The translations under genes were made by a program, and so were the position numbers. Below the pieces are notes generated by a model that was not told the origin of the DNA, ran no database searches, and was given only the letters and a program-made list of their open reading frames with translations. From contig NC_072806.1 of the NCBI RefSeq assembly GCF_028583425.1, positions 31,294,001-31,358,000 of the forward strand: a DNA stretch of 64,000 nucleotides, read 5' to 3'. Position 1 is the stretch's first letter. Each line of letters opens with the position of its first letter. Origin of the DNA: Eublepharis macularius (lineage: Eukaryota; Chordata; Lepidosauria; Squamata; Eublepharidae). Positions 20,961 through 35,000 of this stretch are shown here, piece by piece.

Positions 20961-22858
20961 AGTGCAAGTCATGAGAACAGGTTTTATTACAAAGTTCCAA
21001 CCACCATGTACAGTTTTTACAATGTCACTTTGCCAGGGCATAGAAAAAAAGGAGGGAGGTTGGCTGTGCTAGTCCAAGCGGGCTCCCCTTCATCCCCCAG
21101 TGCCTGAAAAGATAGGGTTGCACCTCTGGAGAATCAACCCACCATTAGATGTAAGAAGAGGACAGCACTTGGGAAAAAGAGAACCAACTGCAGCAGTATT
21201 GGGGTGTTTGGGGGGAGGCGTTGGCTACAATTCCCCCAGTGCAGGTAATACAAGAAAGACCCCCGACACTCCACAGAAAAGCCATCTGATGGCTCACTGT
21301 CCATGTGCTTAACAATAGGGGTGATCTTGGATCAGTCCCTCTCTGGCTAACCTACTTCATGGGATAAAGAGGCGAGAACAATGCCCACTGTGCCCCAGAG
21401 CGCCCTGGAGGGAAGGGCCAGATAAAAACGCTCTTACTCTGCTATGCCCTGATCCTAAGCGGCGTAAGAATGGTGCTGAACCTCAGCTTTTCACCACAGG
21501 GACGGCAGTGCCAGGTGCCAAACGCGGGTCGTGCCGAGACAGCTCCACTGTGTCTAAAGCCCAGTGAAAGGCTCGGCTGCTGTGGTATCCCCTTCCCATA
21601 CACACACATGCTGCCATGCACTGGGCTCAGCGCTACAATTCATGGGGCTCGAAATGGTTCAGGAACTCTCATTTGTGGGGGAGCCTTTGGGAACACCCAG
21701 GGAGAGGGATAGCAACAGCTGCTCTTTGAGGCAGTCATCGCCAAGCAAGTTGCGGGGGGGGGGGGGGAGTGAGGAACGGAGCCCTGGGGGCCCCAAATCC
21801 TCACCGCCACCCAGAGGCTTTTCGGTGGTTGGCAGTGGGCCCAGCTTGGGTGCTGGCATCTTGGTCTGGGAAAGGTACATTCTCCATCCACCCCACTCAT
21901 CAAAAAATCTTGAAACCGAGCTGCATAGGGATACCCCACGGAGGCTGGTGCAGTCCTCCGGGTGGATCGGTGTAGCCAGTATCCTTTGCTGCCAGCTCCT
22001 GCCCCACAAAATAAGGTGGACTCCTGGGCTGAGAAGCAGTGCAGCAGGACTGCTCAGGGCTCCAGCAGGTGAGCAGTTTTTGGATGATGCCTGGCTACAG
22101 AATCATAGCAGGCACCTTTGCCTTCCTCTTCCTGGGAAAGGGAGTTTGAAAAACTGAATCACTGTGGGAAGACCCCCTTAACTTCCATTCCTTCTCCCAG
22201 ATATTACAAGCCCCAGGAGCTGGGGGAGCCCCAGAAACCGGGGATGGGGTGGGGTTGAAAGTTAAAACTGCATCTAAAGGATGTGGGGGGGCACCCCCCC
22301 CAATCTTGCCATTACAGCACACTATGAAAAAAAATCAAACTATTTCTACGAGTTGTAGTTTTTCAGATTTTGTTCATTTAAAAGGATTCCCCCACTTACT
22401 GTTAGGGGAAGATGCAAAAAAAAAAGGGGGGGCAGAAATACGAGATTTGCTTATTGCTTGGTTTGCAACGGTTATGTGAATGCAGAAAGAGGAGGAAGGC
22501 CCCAGACGTGCCCACCCACCCCCGTACCCACACCTAGAGCTGCAATCGGGAAACAGTCCATCTTTACCTGCTAGCTAACGCCATGTGTGAACAGCAAACT
22601 GCCACCGCTTGCAGCTCGTCCCAAGCAGCAGCCCGCTCTGCCCCCATCGATGCCCCCCTGCTTGGAAACAGCACCTTTGAAGAATGGCGGCGAGAAGACT
22701 CAGCTGTGTTAAAGCAAGGCACCACAAGGAAGTCTGCCGGTCAGGCCCTACTCAGGGCTGGGGAAATCCTGCAATTTTAAAAATGGGGTCCGAGTGGAGT
22801 GGGGTGGGGGAGGCCCTAGAGGCAGCCTTTCCCACCCTGCTTCTCCCACACTTCCGCT
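20960..22858 (-). other. NXN: Probable NXN 3' UTR
   Basis: Stretch between the NXN stop codon and the candidate poly(A) signal. No splice sites or repeats needed to explain it; G-runs at 21750-21766 and several short open frames are present but look non-coding. Confidence 0.55.
20983..20988 (-). terminator. NXN: NXN poly(A) signal (AATAAA on minus strand)
   Basis: TTTATT on the plus strand, about 1.87 kb past the NXN stop, in line with the long 3' UTR I recall for NXN in other vertebrates. Confidence 0.55.
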
Positions 22859-23041
22859 TCAGATGGGTTCAGGTTTCAGCTTGTCCACTAGAAAGTCATT
22901 CACAAACGTTTCAACGATGTCTGGGGTGATCTCCTCCACGTCCATCACGTACTTGGCCCTGGCAGACATATCCAAAATGGTCAGGAGGGGAGCTGCTTCC
23001 GGGAGGTTGGTATAATCCCGAAGGGAGTCAGTCATGTTGTC
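22859..23041 (-). CDS. NXN: NXN coding exon 8 and stop
   Basis: 60 codons (DNMTDSLRDYTNLPEAAPLL through KLKPEPI) and a TGA stop. Acceptor CTTTTAG. Confidence 0.96.
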   Translation of the reverse strand, partial: DNMTDSLRDYTNLPEAAPLLTILDMSARAKYVMDVEEITPDIVETFVNDFLVDKLKPEPI

Positions 23042-26000
23042 CTAAAAGCCCAGGAGGAGAGGGAGAGAGAGGACTCGGTGAAATCTAGGCAAAGACATCT
23101 GGATTGAAAAGGGGAGAAAGCAAGCACTCCGTCTCCTAATGCCATTAGATGTAAACCGGGGGGGGGGGGGGCACAGTCGTATCTGGAATAACACGTCCAT
23201 TCGCCCTGGACTCAACGAGTCCAAGCTGGAAACATACAGGAAAGGTTGCCTGGTTATTGAGCACCTGTCAGGCAGAAGGCGGAAAGGCTGGGCCAATCTC
23301 CCATTTCCCAGAAGGGACTGGCGGAAGCGGAGGCCGTAAGAACATTGCTTTGCTCTGCCTTCTTCTTGACAGCCCCCTCCCAATTGGCCCTGAGGTCCCC
23401 ACAGGGGTGTCACAACATCTCCGTGCTGCTTTTTGACCCATCAGCACCCAAGCACCGTGCCAGCAAGTTGCTCACGCCCCTTCCAGTGTGGCCACAGTTG
23501 AGGGCGGGGGGGGGGGAGGTGATCACCTTTGTGGAGAAGGGAACTGCACTGAAGGAGACCCCCCCACACACACACACACACCTGCAGGAAACAAAGAAAT
23601 TGGGGGCTTTTAGTTTAGGGTAAACGACCACTAAGAAGGGACGTCATAAATTTGAGAAAATTACAAAGGCAAGTGGGAAGCCAAGCGTTCTCCCACTCAT
23701 AATTCCAAACCTCCGTGTAACGGGCAGAGATATTTGGGACCCGTTTACTGCCATTCTCGAGGCTTCAAGTAACTGGGTAACACATTCCCACACTTGCTCA
23801 AGCGGATTTTCAGCTGCGCTACACAATCGTACTTCTTGGTCTGCTGCAAAGTTTTTGCCCAGAGATGAAGATCAAGACGTTCGCTCTGAGGTCTAGGCCA
23901 GGTTCAGGCATCCTTGACATGCCGCAGTACTGACTCAGGCCTCTCACGACCGGCCTCATCTCAAACAAACCAACCGACTTTCCCCATAGGAAATCATCAG
24001 TCTGCGATTCCTGATAAATCGGCAACAGAAATTCCGTTCCCATAGCCAGCACTGTGGGATAACACCTCAAAGCGTCTTTGCACAAAACCACCATTCGGGA
24101 GGCTCGCTAGCCAATCCTCATTTTCTGTGCTTCTAAGATTATGATTCTATGCACTACTACTCAAAAGAGTAACATCATGGGATTTGTTTCTAAGAAAACA
24201 CTCATCAATCCAGGATTTAAGCTGTCCTTGCTCTAAAGAAAATTCAAGTCCTGTCAAAGTCGTGGCTTTAGATTTTAGAAACATACGAAGGAACTTTCTT
24301 CACGGCTTTCTTGAAATCTGGAAAGCTTCATCACCCAAATATTAAAAACGCTACTTTAAAACACAAATTCTCACTGCGTTTCATGGCGCGTTCTTTGGTT
24401 TGCTTTTAGAATCCTTCACAAACTCACATGCGTTTCCCGGGGGAAGCCGTCTCAGAAGGGCAGAGAAAGAACAGCCCTGTCCCCCCACCTTTGCAAAACA
24501 TGGCACTGAGTCATGGGATTCATTGAAGCAAGATGGGCAACAGAACAGAGATGGGTACATTCAGGGAGGAATTGTCTGTGCCTATAGAACCTCCATGTAC
24601 AGAGGCAGGATACCCAGTCCCAGCAGTGTGCGTGTCCACTGTTGGAGAGAGTGTGCCGGTCTAGATGGGACTTGGCTTTGATTGTAACCTTGCTGGGAGC
24701 CAGGGCCTGTCTATTTTTGACAAGTATCACTTTCACTGTCTCCATCAACACTCTCGGCAGCAACCAAATCCAGGCGCACAATTTTTAAAGGCCGCCTGAA
24801 TCACAGCAACAAAAGGGCTTGCTCTTTTGTCTCCTGCCTTCCAGCCCCACCTGTCAGTCAAGCCACCGTGACAATGGGATGATGGAGGCCACCTCCCCTC
24901 CTGCTGAAAAAGGGCAAAAGCCAGGCCAAAAGTTAAGATTTTACTCCCTCTGGCACTAAAGCCCCTCCAGGGTTGCAAACAGAAGGCCATCTGCCATGCC
25001 CTGCCAGCTGTCCTCAGGCCAAGGAACTCAAAAGAGCTGAGAAGGAGGCAACATTCCCTGCCCCTCCCCCATAGGGTTGTGAGGTCAAGGTTGGGAAATT
25101 CCTGGAGATTTGGGGGGGTGGAGCCTGGAAAGGGAGGGGCCTCAGTGGGATATAATGCCATAGAGCCACCCTCCACAGCAGCTGTTTTCTCCAGGGGAAC
25201 TGATCTTTGTCACCTGGAGATCACTAGTAATTCCAGAAGCTCTCCAGCCACCACCTGGAGGCTGGCAACTCTACTCCCCCAGCATACTGAGATCCTCAGC
25301 TTCCATTTTAAAAAGGCATCTTCCTAGTCCTCAAGATAGGCCTGGAAGAGCTGACCACTTACAGGCAGGGAAACACAAGCAGCTTTCCAGAGACCAAGCT
25401 ATGGCAGCAGTTTACAAAACTCAGAGTTAAGCCAGCACAAGCAAGTCTCAGTGTCAAACTTCATCACTTTAAATGGCCTCAGCTTCCCCCTTCCACCAGC
25501 TTGCGATAAGGCATTAATACTGGCCTACTTTACAGGGCTGTTGTAAAAATTAGACAATGCATATAAATGGCTCAGAACACTCAAGCACTAAAAATGTGAT
25601 CGTCATGCATAAACTGTTCACTACTGATTAATAAAAATGTAGGCTGGCTTCACAGTCCCCAATTCAGAAAAAAAAAACTACTGCCCTTCTGGCAGATTAT
25701 ACATGGGGGTGCCGCCACCCCCAGCCACCCCGGTCTCCCGTTCCCCATGCTGTATAATGATGCCTGCTTATTTTTAAATGAGCAAAGCATTTGAGCGCAC
25801 AGAGCGCATGAAGATTCAGGGAGACGCCCCAATGGACTTTTCACAATTCAAACCGCCGACAGCCTTGGGCGTGTTCTGAAAGGAGGAGGATGGACTGTTA
25901 TTGTTCCTGGGGCTGAAGGCAGTTGGGCCACGGCTGATCCAACGACGCAGCGAGGGTGGAGCTCTTGCTCTGTGGGTGGACCATGAAGCCATGTGACACA

Positions 26001-29000
26001 CAAGAGCTTGGGGCAGAGACTACCAAACGCCCAGATGTTCTGCCAAACTGTCTTTCCAGCGCCGTCAGTTCTCTCCTTCTTCCATTTGTGACCTACAGCA
26101 GACGGACGGCCTGCAAACTTGACGTCGCTCGCTTCCTCCTTCGGGGTTTCACAAAAGGGTCCTCCCAGCCTGATCGCAGTGCCGACTCCCCAGAGGCCAG
26201 GGGCCATTTCTGGTGTGTTCGGACACAGAATCCAGCTGGCCAGAGTGCCTTCGGATGCCCTTTATCGGCAGCCAACAGGTGGAGGCTGCACTCTGTAATC
26301 CCCTTTGCCCATTTGGTGGGACTATTATTATTTTTTTTTTAAATCAAACTGAAAAGATGGAGTCCGGAAACCCCGCCCCGGCTTCCACAGAAACCGCAGT
26401 GCCCGCAATCAAGGGGGCGTCGCCTGCGCATGCCGCAATCCCTCCTTTTCCAGGGTTAGCATGCTCAGGGACGGCCGGACGCTATAGAGGAGGTGATGAA
26501 TGGGTCATTCAGGCAGCTGTCAGTGAGGTGGCAAGCAGATGGCGTCCTGAATGAATGACGAGCACTGTGCACACCAGCGCAAGCCACGGCCAGCCAGAAA
26601 GAAAGGGGAGGGGGAATATTCCTGGGGCTATCTGGGAGGGGGAAGGGGTGCAAGAGGACCCCTCTTGGTCTCACAATTCTGTCTTCCAACAAGGAGGACA
26701 TTCAGAAATGTCAGGGAGGGGGGGGGGGTTGATGGCAGAGATGTGAAATATGTGGAGGGGAAGACAAGGAGAGTGGATGCATTGTGGGCTGGACAGAGAG
26801 GCTGTTAACAAAGGTCTGGAAAAAGCAGTGTGTGTGTGAGTCTGCGTGCGCACAAGCACACCTGTTCTGGCAGCACGGGAAAGATATGGAGGATTGTGGG
26901 ATTCTAAATCCAGGGTTCAGCCCCCGAACCTGCTTTTTAAATACGAAAACTGCCTCTGCCGGTTCACCCGAAGGGGTAGGTGTGTTGCAAAATAAAACAA
27001 AAGTCTAGTGGGAGTAACAACATTTACTTATAATATGAAATAATATATAATTCACAAAGGCTCATATCGAAATAAATGTTGTGAGTCTTTAATGTGCCAC
27101 TGGGTTTTCAGTTTTATCAGGCCAAACATCCACTCTTTGGGAAGCTCTTCCGCAGGGAAATGAAGGCACTACCCCCCTCCCCCATCATCTGGTATCCAAA
27201 GATAGACTATTCTTGACCGTGGAGCTCCTGTGCCATTTGATATCGGTGAAGCTCCACTCAGAAAGTGCTAAGAGAATATCTGAGCATGCGCCAAGCGCTT
27301 TGCTGTTCCAGAGTTACCACACAGATGCACAGCATAGACAGGATAACCCCTTTCCTAAAGCAGCGGCCAACTGTACTCTGATCAGGAAGCACAGCTGCAC
27401 CCACTGGATCAGTTCCAAGGGAAATCTCATTAGGCACAATTCACAATCACTTGGAAAATGTATATGCTGCCTTCTCATAGACCTGCTCAAGGTGGCTCCC
27501 AAAGTTAAAAAAAAAAGAATACAAAAAAAATTTAAAACAAAATGACCCATAAGCCAGCCATAAAAATGAGCATAAACGAGCACAAAAACAGCACAAGAAA
27601 TTCAGCACCCTAAAATCATAGCCATAAAACAGTACTCAGGCTAAAAGCAGAAAAGAGATGGAACTCCTCATTTAAGAGCCACGGTAAAAAGAAAATGTTT
27701 CAGACTTGCATGGAAAGGACATGGAAGAGCCCCCAGGCGAATTTCAAGGAGAAGGGTATTTCGGAGGCAGAGCCCGTCAAAGTGGTTCATACCCTAGTTC
27801 ACTGAAACTAGGATTAAAGCCTGCCAAGTGAGCTCCTGTCTGAGGCAGGGGGCTTCCTCGCTTCTGTCCGTAGCTGCAATGCTAAACACAGGTTTCCTTC
27901 CGTTTCTACCCTGTTCTGCAATCAGCCGTACGCCCCTTCTGACAACCTGACTTTTCCAAAAGAATTCTGAGTACTGTAGTTTGCCAAGAGGTCCTGAGAA
28001 TTCAGCTAGAACAGCTCCACTTCCATGTGACCCTCAAACTACCATTTCTCAGCAAGAAAACGTCCACACCAATTTGAATGTTTAGCAAGGCCTCCCCCGC
28101 CCCCCGCCCACATCCAACAAGGTATTCAATGCCAGAGACCGCACAGAGGCCTTCCCGTACCTCTCCAGCCACGAAAAACAGCAGCGGGGCCTCCTCGTCT
28201 TTGGCTCTGTATTTGGCGATTATTTTCTCAGCAATGGGCTGGATGAGCTGCTTGGCTGCTTCAGACTCCCCATCGTCATCAGAATCTGTAAGGCAAGGCA
28301 AGAGAGAAGGCAGAGGGAGGTCAGGATCCAATTCACAAGGAGGAGCTTTTGGTGTGTGTGTGGGGAGGGGACAGCAGGCCTCTCTGAAGCTTCGCATAAA
28401 AGTCTGGAGAAAATAAAAATTCCCCAGCAGCTTCGAGGATCCAGGTCCTAAGTCTGTTCAGCCCCTGTGTTCTTGCAATTCATGACAAGAGGACAGTGAG
28501 GCCCAGAGACTTTCTGGACTTTATTTAAAAGGGAAGCCACAATGCTCAGAAGAGCACAATTTTCTGCTAACTCCATAATATACTGCAGCTTTTCTGTACT
28601 CCTCTGTGGGCGGCATCCTGCAGAGCAACCCAGATGCTGGACAGGTAGACTGGCACCATCGCCATCCACTTTGAAACCAGGAGATGTTTGCTCTTCCATT
28701 TTCTCTATCTATGGAGAGAAACCAGTAGCCTGTATTATTTTAGAAAGCCAGCATGGTTATGGTGCTTAGAATATTGGACTAGGATCTGGGCGGGAGATCC
28801 CAGGCTCAAATCCCCACACGGCCATGGAAGCTTGCTGGGTGACCTCGGGCCAGTCACACCCCTAGCCTAACCTACCTCATAGGGTTGTTGCGGAGTAAAA
28901 TAAAGAAGATAATTACGTAAGCCTCCTTGGGCCCCCACTGGGGAGCAAGGTGGGGTATAAATAATGTAAATAAATATTATGATGGAGCGTGGCAAGAAAA

Positions 29001-32000
29001 GGACCATTACTCGGGGTGGGCGCATCGGACGTTGGATGGCACAGTTCAAATGCTCAGTAGGGAAAAAAAGTGTTAGCAGCTCTGGATGGATTATCTAGAT
29101 TAAAAACTAAATGATTCAAATAATATTCATTCCATTTTTTTCTGTTTTTCAAACAAAGGAACGGGGTGAGAGAAAGACCCCCGGAGCATTTCCTTGACCA
29201 AGTTTCACATCCGTCAGGCCAAAGGTCAAACCACCGTGACCTGCATGTTTAAACCAGCCAGCACCCTATTTCCTATAGCGGCCAGCCAGATGCAGGGCAC
29301 ACAAGTCTATGGTTTCAAGCAATCAGGGGTAGACTGCCTCTGATCCGGGAGGCTCCATATAAACTACCATGGGTGCCGATAAGATCAATTACGCACGTGG
29401 ACTTCATCCGATCCCCTTTTCCAAGTAGACATAAACCTGCAATCGGCAGGTTTTGCAGTGTGAAGTTTAATTCCACAGAGTGATTTTTAAAGTACTGAAT
29501 TAGGACCTGCTTCCCACTCCACTTAAGGGCAGCCATGGCAGAGGCAGGGCTGTTAAAACCTTCCTTGTCTCAAGCCACCTGGAAGGCCAGCGGCCTCTGC
29601 CCTCTCCCCCCACAACACAAGAGGCTCAAAAGCAGCTCAGTTCAGAAGCTGCAAAAAGAAAGCTTTGATTTTTCTGAACTCAGCTGCTGCCTAGACTTGG
29701 GGCGGGAGAGGGGGCAGTCCTCCGTGTCCCAGGAGGGATTCTGGGGGGGGGGACCTTGTCCACCCCACCCTCATATTTAAAACAGAGGACGGACTCCGGG
29801 AGCAAACCTCGGCTGCATCCGTGAGATTATTAATGGGATTAATTTCCCCACCAGCCCAGAAAACTGGCTCCAGTCCAGTTTCTTGCCTTCTGGCTGACCT
29901 CCCATGACTTTCAAGTAGGTGGCAAGGCCTACGATGCAGAAACGATTAAGAGACAAAATTGCATTCACACAGACACACAAACACACACTCCAATCCACAG
30001 TGCTTTCTCTAGCTACTCCGAGGCCCCCTTTGTTTGGTCAAAGGGTGTTGTGACACAAGGGAGAAAAGAGGAGGGCATCATAAAATACAACCCTTTTGCC
30101 AGAAGAGCGCACTAGAGCGGGTCTCCAACAGCACGGGCGGATGGGGGGCTTTCTAGAGTCAATTTGGGAAACTTGCACAGAACAACAGCCACAAGCTGTG
30201 ATTCCACAAAAAACACAGAGAAATGGTAGAATGCAGAATCCGTTCTTGGTGCAAGAGCCTGAAAAGAACTGCTTCGATTGCTTCTTCCAAGTCTCCAGCT
30301 CTTTCGGTTGGGAAGGAATGCCTGAAAAGCAGACATGGTCAGTGGCTGCAAGTTCAAATCTCGCTTCTCCCACAAACGCACCAGGTGGCCTCAGGAAAGC
30401 CATTCTCTCTCAGCCGTATTATGGAACACTGCCCTGCCTTACAGCGTTGTTGTAAGCTGGGCTTTTTCTCAGCTGGAACGCGGTGGAATGGAGTTCCGGA
30501 ACCTCTTGAAAATGGTCACATGGCCGGTGGCCCCGCCCCCTGATCTCCAGACAGAGGGGAGGTTAGATGGCCCTCCACACCAATCTAAACGCCCCTCTGT
30601 CTGGAGATCAGGGGGCGGGGCCACCGGCCATGTGACCATTTTCGTCAAGGGAGATTTAAACTTTAAACCCCCCACCCTTGTTCCAGCTGACCCAAAGTGA
30701 CATCATTGGCCCTGGGAGCGGGCGCACATATGGTACCAGGGGCACCACCTCCTGCCAAGAGTTGCCCCCCCCCCCCGTGCTGGCAACCCACTGAGTTCCA
30801 CCACCTCTTTCCCCAGAAAAAAAAACCCTGGTTGTAAGAATCACAGAAAGATCATTTATGGGAAATACTCTGACCACTGAAAGCGGCAAACGTGGGATTT
30901 GTTTTTCTCCCCACACACAAGGCCAAGGTTTGAAAATGGAGGATTGACAGCTACGGGCCACTCTTGGGGCTAATTAGGAGGGCTTGACGTTAGGTCCTGC
31001 TCGGCCACAATGGGGTGCCCCGACATTTGCCATATGGAGCCATTTTGTGAGAAGTGTCCTCAGTGCCCGGGCCCATTTCCTGCATTCATCTCCCCCTCCC
31101 CAACTCAGCCCACTGAACTGCCCCCCCACAGGTGCTCACTGAGGTCTGCTGAGAAAGCAGCTCTCTGCAGAGCTCTGGGTCTATCATTAGGAGGACAGGA
31201 GCCATCAATCACCGAGGAAGGGAGCCAGACCAGCTATTCCCTCCCCAGCCTGTGAAAGACAGTGGGGGGGTGTGTTCCTTCCTGTTCAGTCAGCCTCTGG
31301 AGTTCAGCTCTACTGAATAAATACCCAAAGCCACAGCAAGGCTGAAAGGGGGGGGGGCAGCAGCAGGTTATGAATTACTTATGTGCAGGGAAAGGTGAGC
31401 AGAGGCAGCCAAAACAGCAACGAGGCAGGAGGGTTTTATTTCCAGGCGGGAAAAGAGACATCGCAGCTTGTCAGGCCGACACTCATCCCATTTCCGTATC
31501 TGCTAAACAAGTTCTGTCTTTTTATTGTTCCAGAGCCCAACGAAACGTGACAGCAACAGATCCGGGTGCTGAAAGCCGGATCAGCCATAAAGAAAGTGGG
31601 GCAGGCACATTTGGTTATAGCAGCAGACACTGCTGCGGATACCTTTCTGCTGACTGGGAAGGAATCCACTTCCGGCAAAGCGGCCACTGAGCCTCAAAGG
31701 CGCCTGCCACAACACATCTGCGAGTTTTTTAAGGTGCCACAGACTTCTTTTTTTGGTAGAAGCTGGGAAGGCTCAATGCAGCAGCAAGAGAGGTGTGAGT
31801 CAAAGGGACTCTGCCTTTTGACGCCTTGTACACTTTTCCTACAACTGGGACTCTTGGACAGCAGAAACAAACCCAGGCCAGGCCAGGGAGTCAACCAAGA
31901 GAAGGGGGAGAATTCTGTATCCCTTATCCGGATAATAACAGACATAGTCCTTCATTTCTGTGCCGTTTCAGCAAGTCTGGACTTTCAAAACTATACACAC

Positions 32001-35000
32001 ACACACTTCTCCAAACATACAGACATATCCTGTTACGAAGAAATGTTTACATAAGGCCACAGGCTTCTGTTCATGATTAAAGATAAACTGTAATCCAACA
32101 GTCAGATGGAAGGAGGGGATTGGACCCAATGAAGAAAGAAGTCAGGAAAACATAAAAAATCATTCAATGAAAAAAGCCTAGGGAAGCAGCCAGAATTCTA
32201 TCCCGCAGTACTGCTTCGCAACACTCAACCCGAGGTGCTGTGAATGCACATTAATTTGGAAATTGAATTTGGAGGGTGTGGCAAGACTCCCGTTGTTCCA
32301 AGATGACTGCAATTTTCTGGTAGCTAAAACAATCTGTCTGTAAAATGTGTGCCTTTTCCAGATTTGAAATGGTCGGAAACAAGCCAAAGTTTGCTTCTCG
32401 AAAGGAAACAAACAGACGTGAATATAGAATTTCCACGTGGAGAAAAAGCCAAAAGCTTCTTGGGAGAAACAGCACACTCAGAAAAGTGTCATACTCTATG
32501 GAATTAAGGCCCAGACTCCTTCCAGGGCCAGCATGGACTGCCAGATGCCTCTGCAAAAGTCTGCCAGAGGTCCAGTTGGCTCTACATTGACAATTTGGCT
32601 GAATCTAGAGATGACACAGAAAGAATGGAGCTTTTCTCCATTTCATAGATCCAGAGGAGTTAGCCGTGTTAGTCTGCAGTCACAAAATAGTAAAGAGTCT
32701 AGTAGCACCTTTAAGACTAACCAACTTTATTGTAGCATAAGCGTTCGAGAACTACAGCTCTCTTTGTCAGATGCATTGTCAGCTTTCGAGAACCACAGCT
32801 CTTTTCATCAGATGCATCTGATGAAGAGAGCTGTGGTTCTCGAAAGCTGACAATGCATCTGAACTATGTTCTCAAAAGCTTATGCTACAATAAAGTTGGT
32901 TAGTCTTAAAGGTGCTACTGGACTCTATACTATTTCTCCATTTCGTTCCACTCAGTACAAAACACAGTGGGTCCAATGCCCTCACTTTTGACTGAGCAAG
33001 GGATGTGCAAATCCGTCCTTTTTCATATTTTGACGCTGTCAGTGTTTTTGTTTTGCCCAGTGCCCCATTTATTTACTTCCTTGACATCACTTGACATAAA
33101 AAATAATGCTAAAAACTGTGTGACTTTGTTATGCCCCCTGCCAAAAACACCTAATGGATTTGCACAAGCAAGAACCAAATGGGGATTTTCCTAGTCAAAG
33201 TGGCAGGACTGCCAAATTCAACAGCCTTCTTAGTTGGGCCATCGGAAACTTGCAAATCCTGTTTAATCAGAAAGGAGAAAGTGTGTGTACACACACTCTG
33301 GAAAATGACACTCCTCAAACCTCTTTCAGCTTTGTTATAAGCTACGGCCCATCTCTGCACAAAAGTGATTGCTGGGAGCTCCAAAAACGTCTACCTTCTT
33401 TCTCCCTTCCACCATGAATCCTGCAACTTGTTTTCAGGACAGAGAGGGGCTCCGAGCTGGAGGGATCGGCTTGTTCAAGTCTTGCCTTGGCTACTAACTC
33501 ACAATGTGGCCTTAAGCAAGCCATTATCTCTCTTAACCAGAACCTCCGCAAATATGATATGGCACTAATAACACTAGCCTAACTTCCAGGGCTGTTGCTA
33601 GGATTACAGAAAGAATGCATGCAAATATACAACAATGGGTCTGAGTACCGGAGGTGTTCACATCATCTGAGTGGTACAGTAAATAAGAGGGCTGGACTTA
33701 AATTAGAGATTCTGGATCTGAGCTGCTCTCAGTCTAATCTACCTGACAGGGCTGTTGTACAAATAAATACAGATAACCCCACATCCTGGAAGGAGGGGAA
33801 CAGGATAAAACTTACGATATATAATTGCATCAACAGATTTGCCTCAATAGCCAAAGCAGCAGTTTGAGGCTGCCAAAGAAGAACAGTTTGTGATGGGGCG
33901 AGCTCAGGGAATCCCTGCACGTGGCGAAGAGGAGCTGCCTTTTGAAATGCTTGGCAGACACATAAAAGATTGGAGATGAAGGGTGAGATCAAATGGAACA
34001 CAAAGATCTCATTACACGGGGGGGGGGGCAGATTTAATGCTTGCCCCCTTCTGTCCTGGGATTGCAATGCTCACAAACCCAGAGCCCTGGGAGAGCTTCG
34101 ATGCAAAAGCCACTAGAGGGAGGAAACTGGCCCTGCACCGCAGGGGGGCAACAAACGATCTTACATTCAGGCACAGCGTGAGGTCTTGGAATCAGCTTCA
34201 AGGGGGGCAAGCAATGAATGCAGCTTCCAGAACCGCCATTCTCAGAAGAGTAATGGGGCATAGTCCTCAACACAGTGCGAAACAGCTCATCCGATTAACA
34301 TACTAAACATCCCAGGATTGGGGGGAATTGTCCGGGCAAAAAGCAGCCGCCAACATCTCTGCACTCTTGCTTGGCCAGGAATTTCGAGGGAGTGGGAGAG
34401 AAGTGAAGAAGATCACTCAGGGGTGGGGTTGGGTATCACTGCCTGGTAGCAGGCTGAGGGTCAGGAAGAGAGGGTGTAAACTGACTTGTGGAACTTACAG
34501 CCACAATATGGGGTGACTGGCCACGGTGGCTTTTAAAAGAAAGGACGAGGCCAATTCATGGAAAGGGAGGCTGTTAGGCATGACTGAAGATCAAATCTCC
34601 ATTTACAGAATTCTGGATATCAGTTGCTGGGGACCCAATAGGGAGGGCTTCCCCATTTTCTAGATTTTCCCAGCTCTTGATGGTAAGCAGGGCTTTTTTT
34701 CAGCGGGAACAGGGTGGAACGGAGTTCTGGCACCTCTTGAAAATGGTCACATGGCTGGTGGCCCCGCCCCCTGATCTCCAGACAGAGGGGAGTTTAGATT
34801 GCCCTCTGTACCATACGGCGTGGAGGGCAATCTAAACTCCCCTGTGTCTGGAGATCAGGGGGCGGGGCCACTAGCCATGTGACCAATTTTGCGGAGGGCG
34901 ATTTAAAATTTAAAAAACTCCCCCCCCCTTGTTCCAGCTGACCCAAAGTGACGACATTGTGCAGTCCTGAGTTCCACCGCCTCTTTTCCCAGAAAAAAAG

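Noticed and set aside
21564..22157. Long open frame of 197 codons on the plus strand
   Set aside because: It lies in the NXN 3' UTR on the other strand, its product is low-complexity, and I recognise no domain.
30469..30700. Open frames on both strands with repeated ATGHVTIF/PPDLQTEG-like products (also 34794, 37521, 57476, 61378)
   Set aside because: They are translations of the hAT MITE arms, which read open in several frames because of low stop content.
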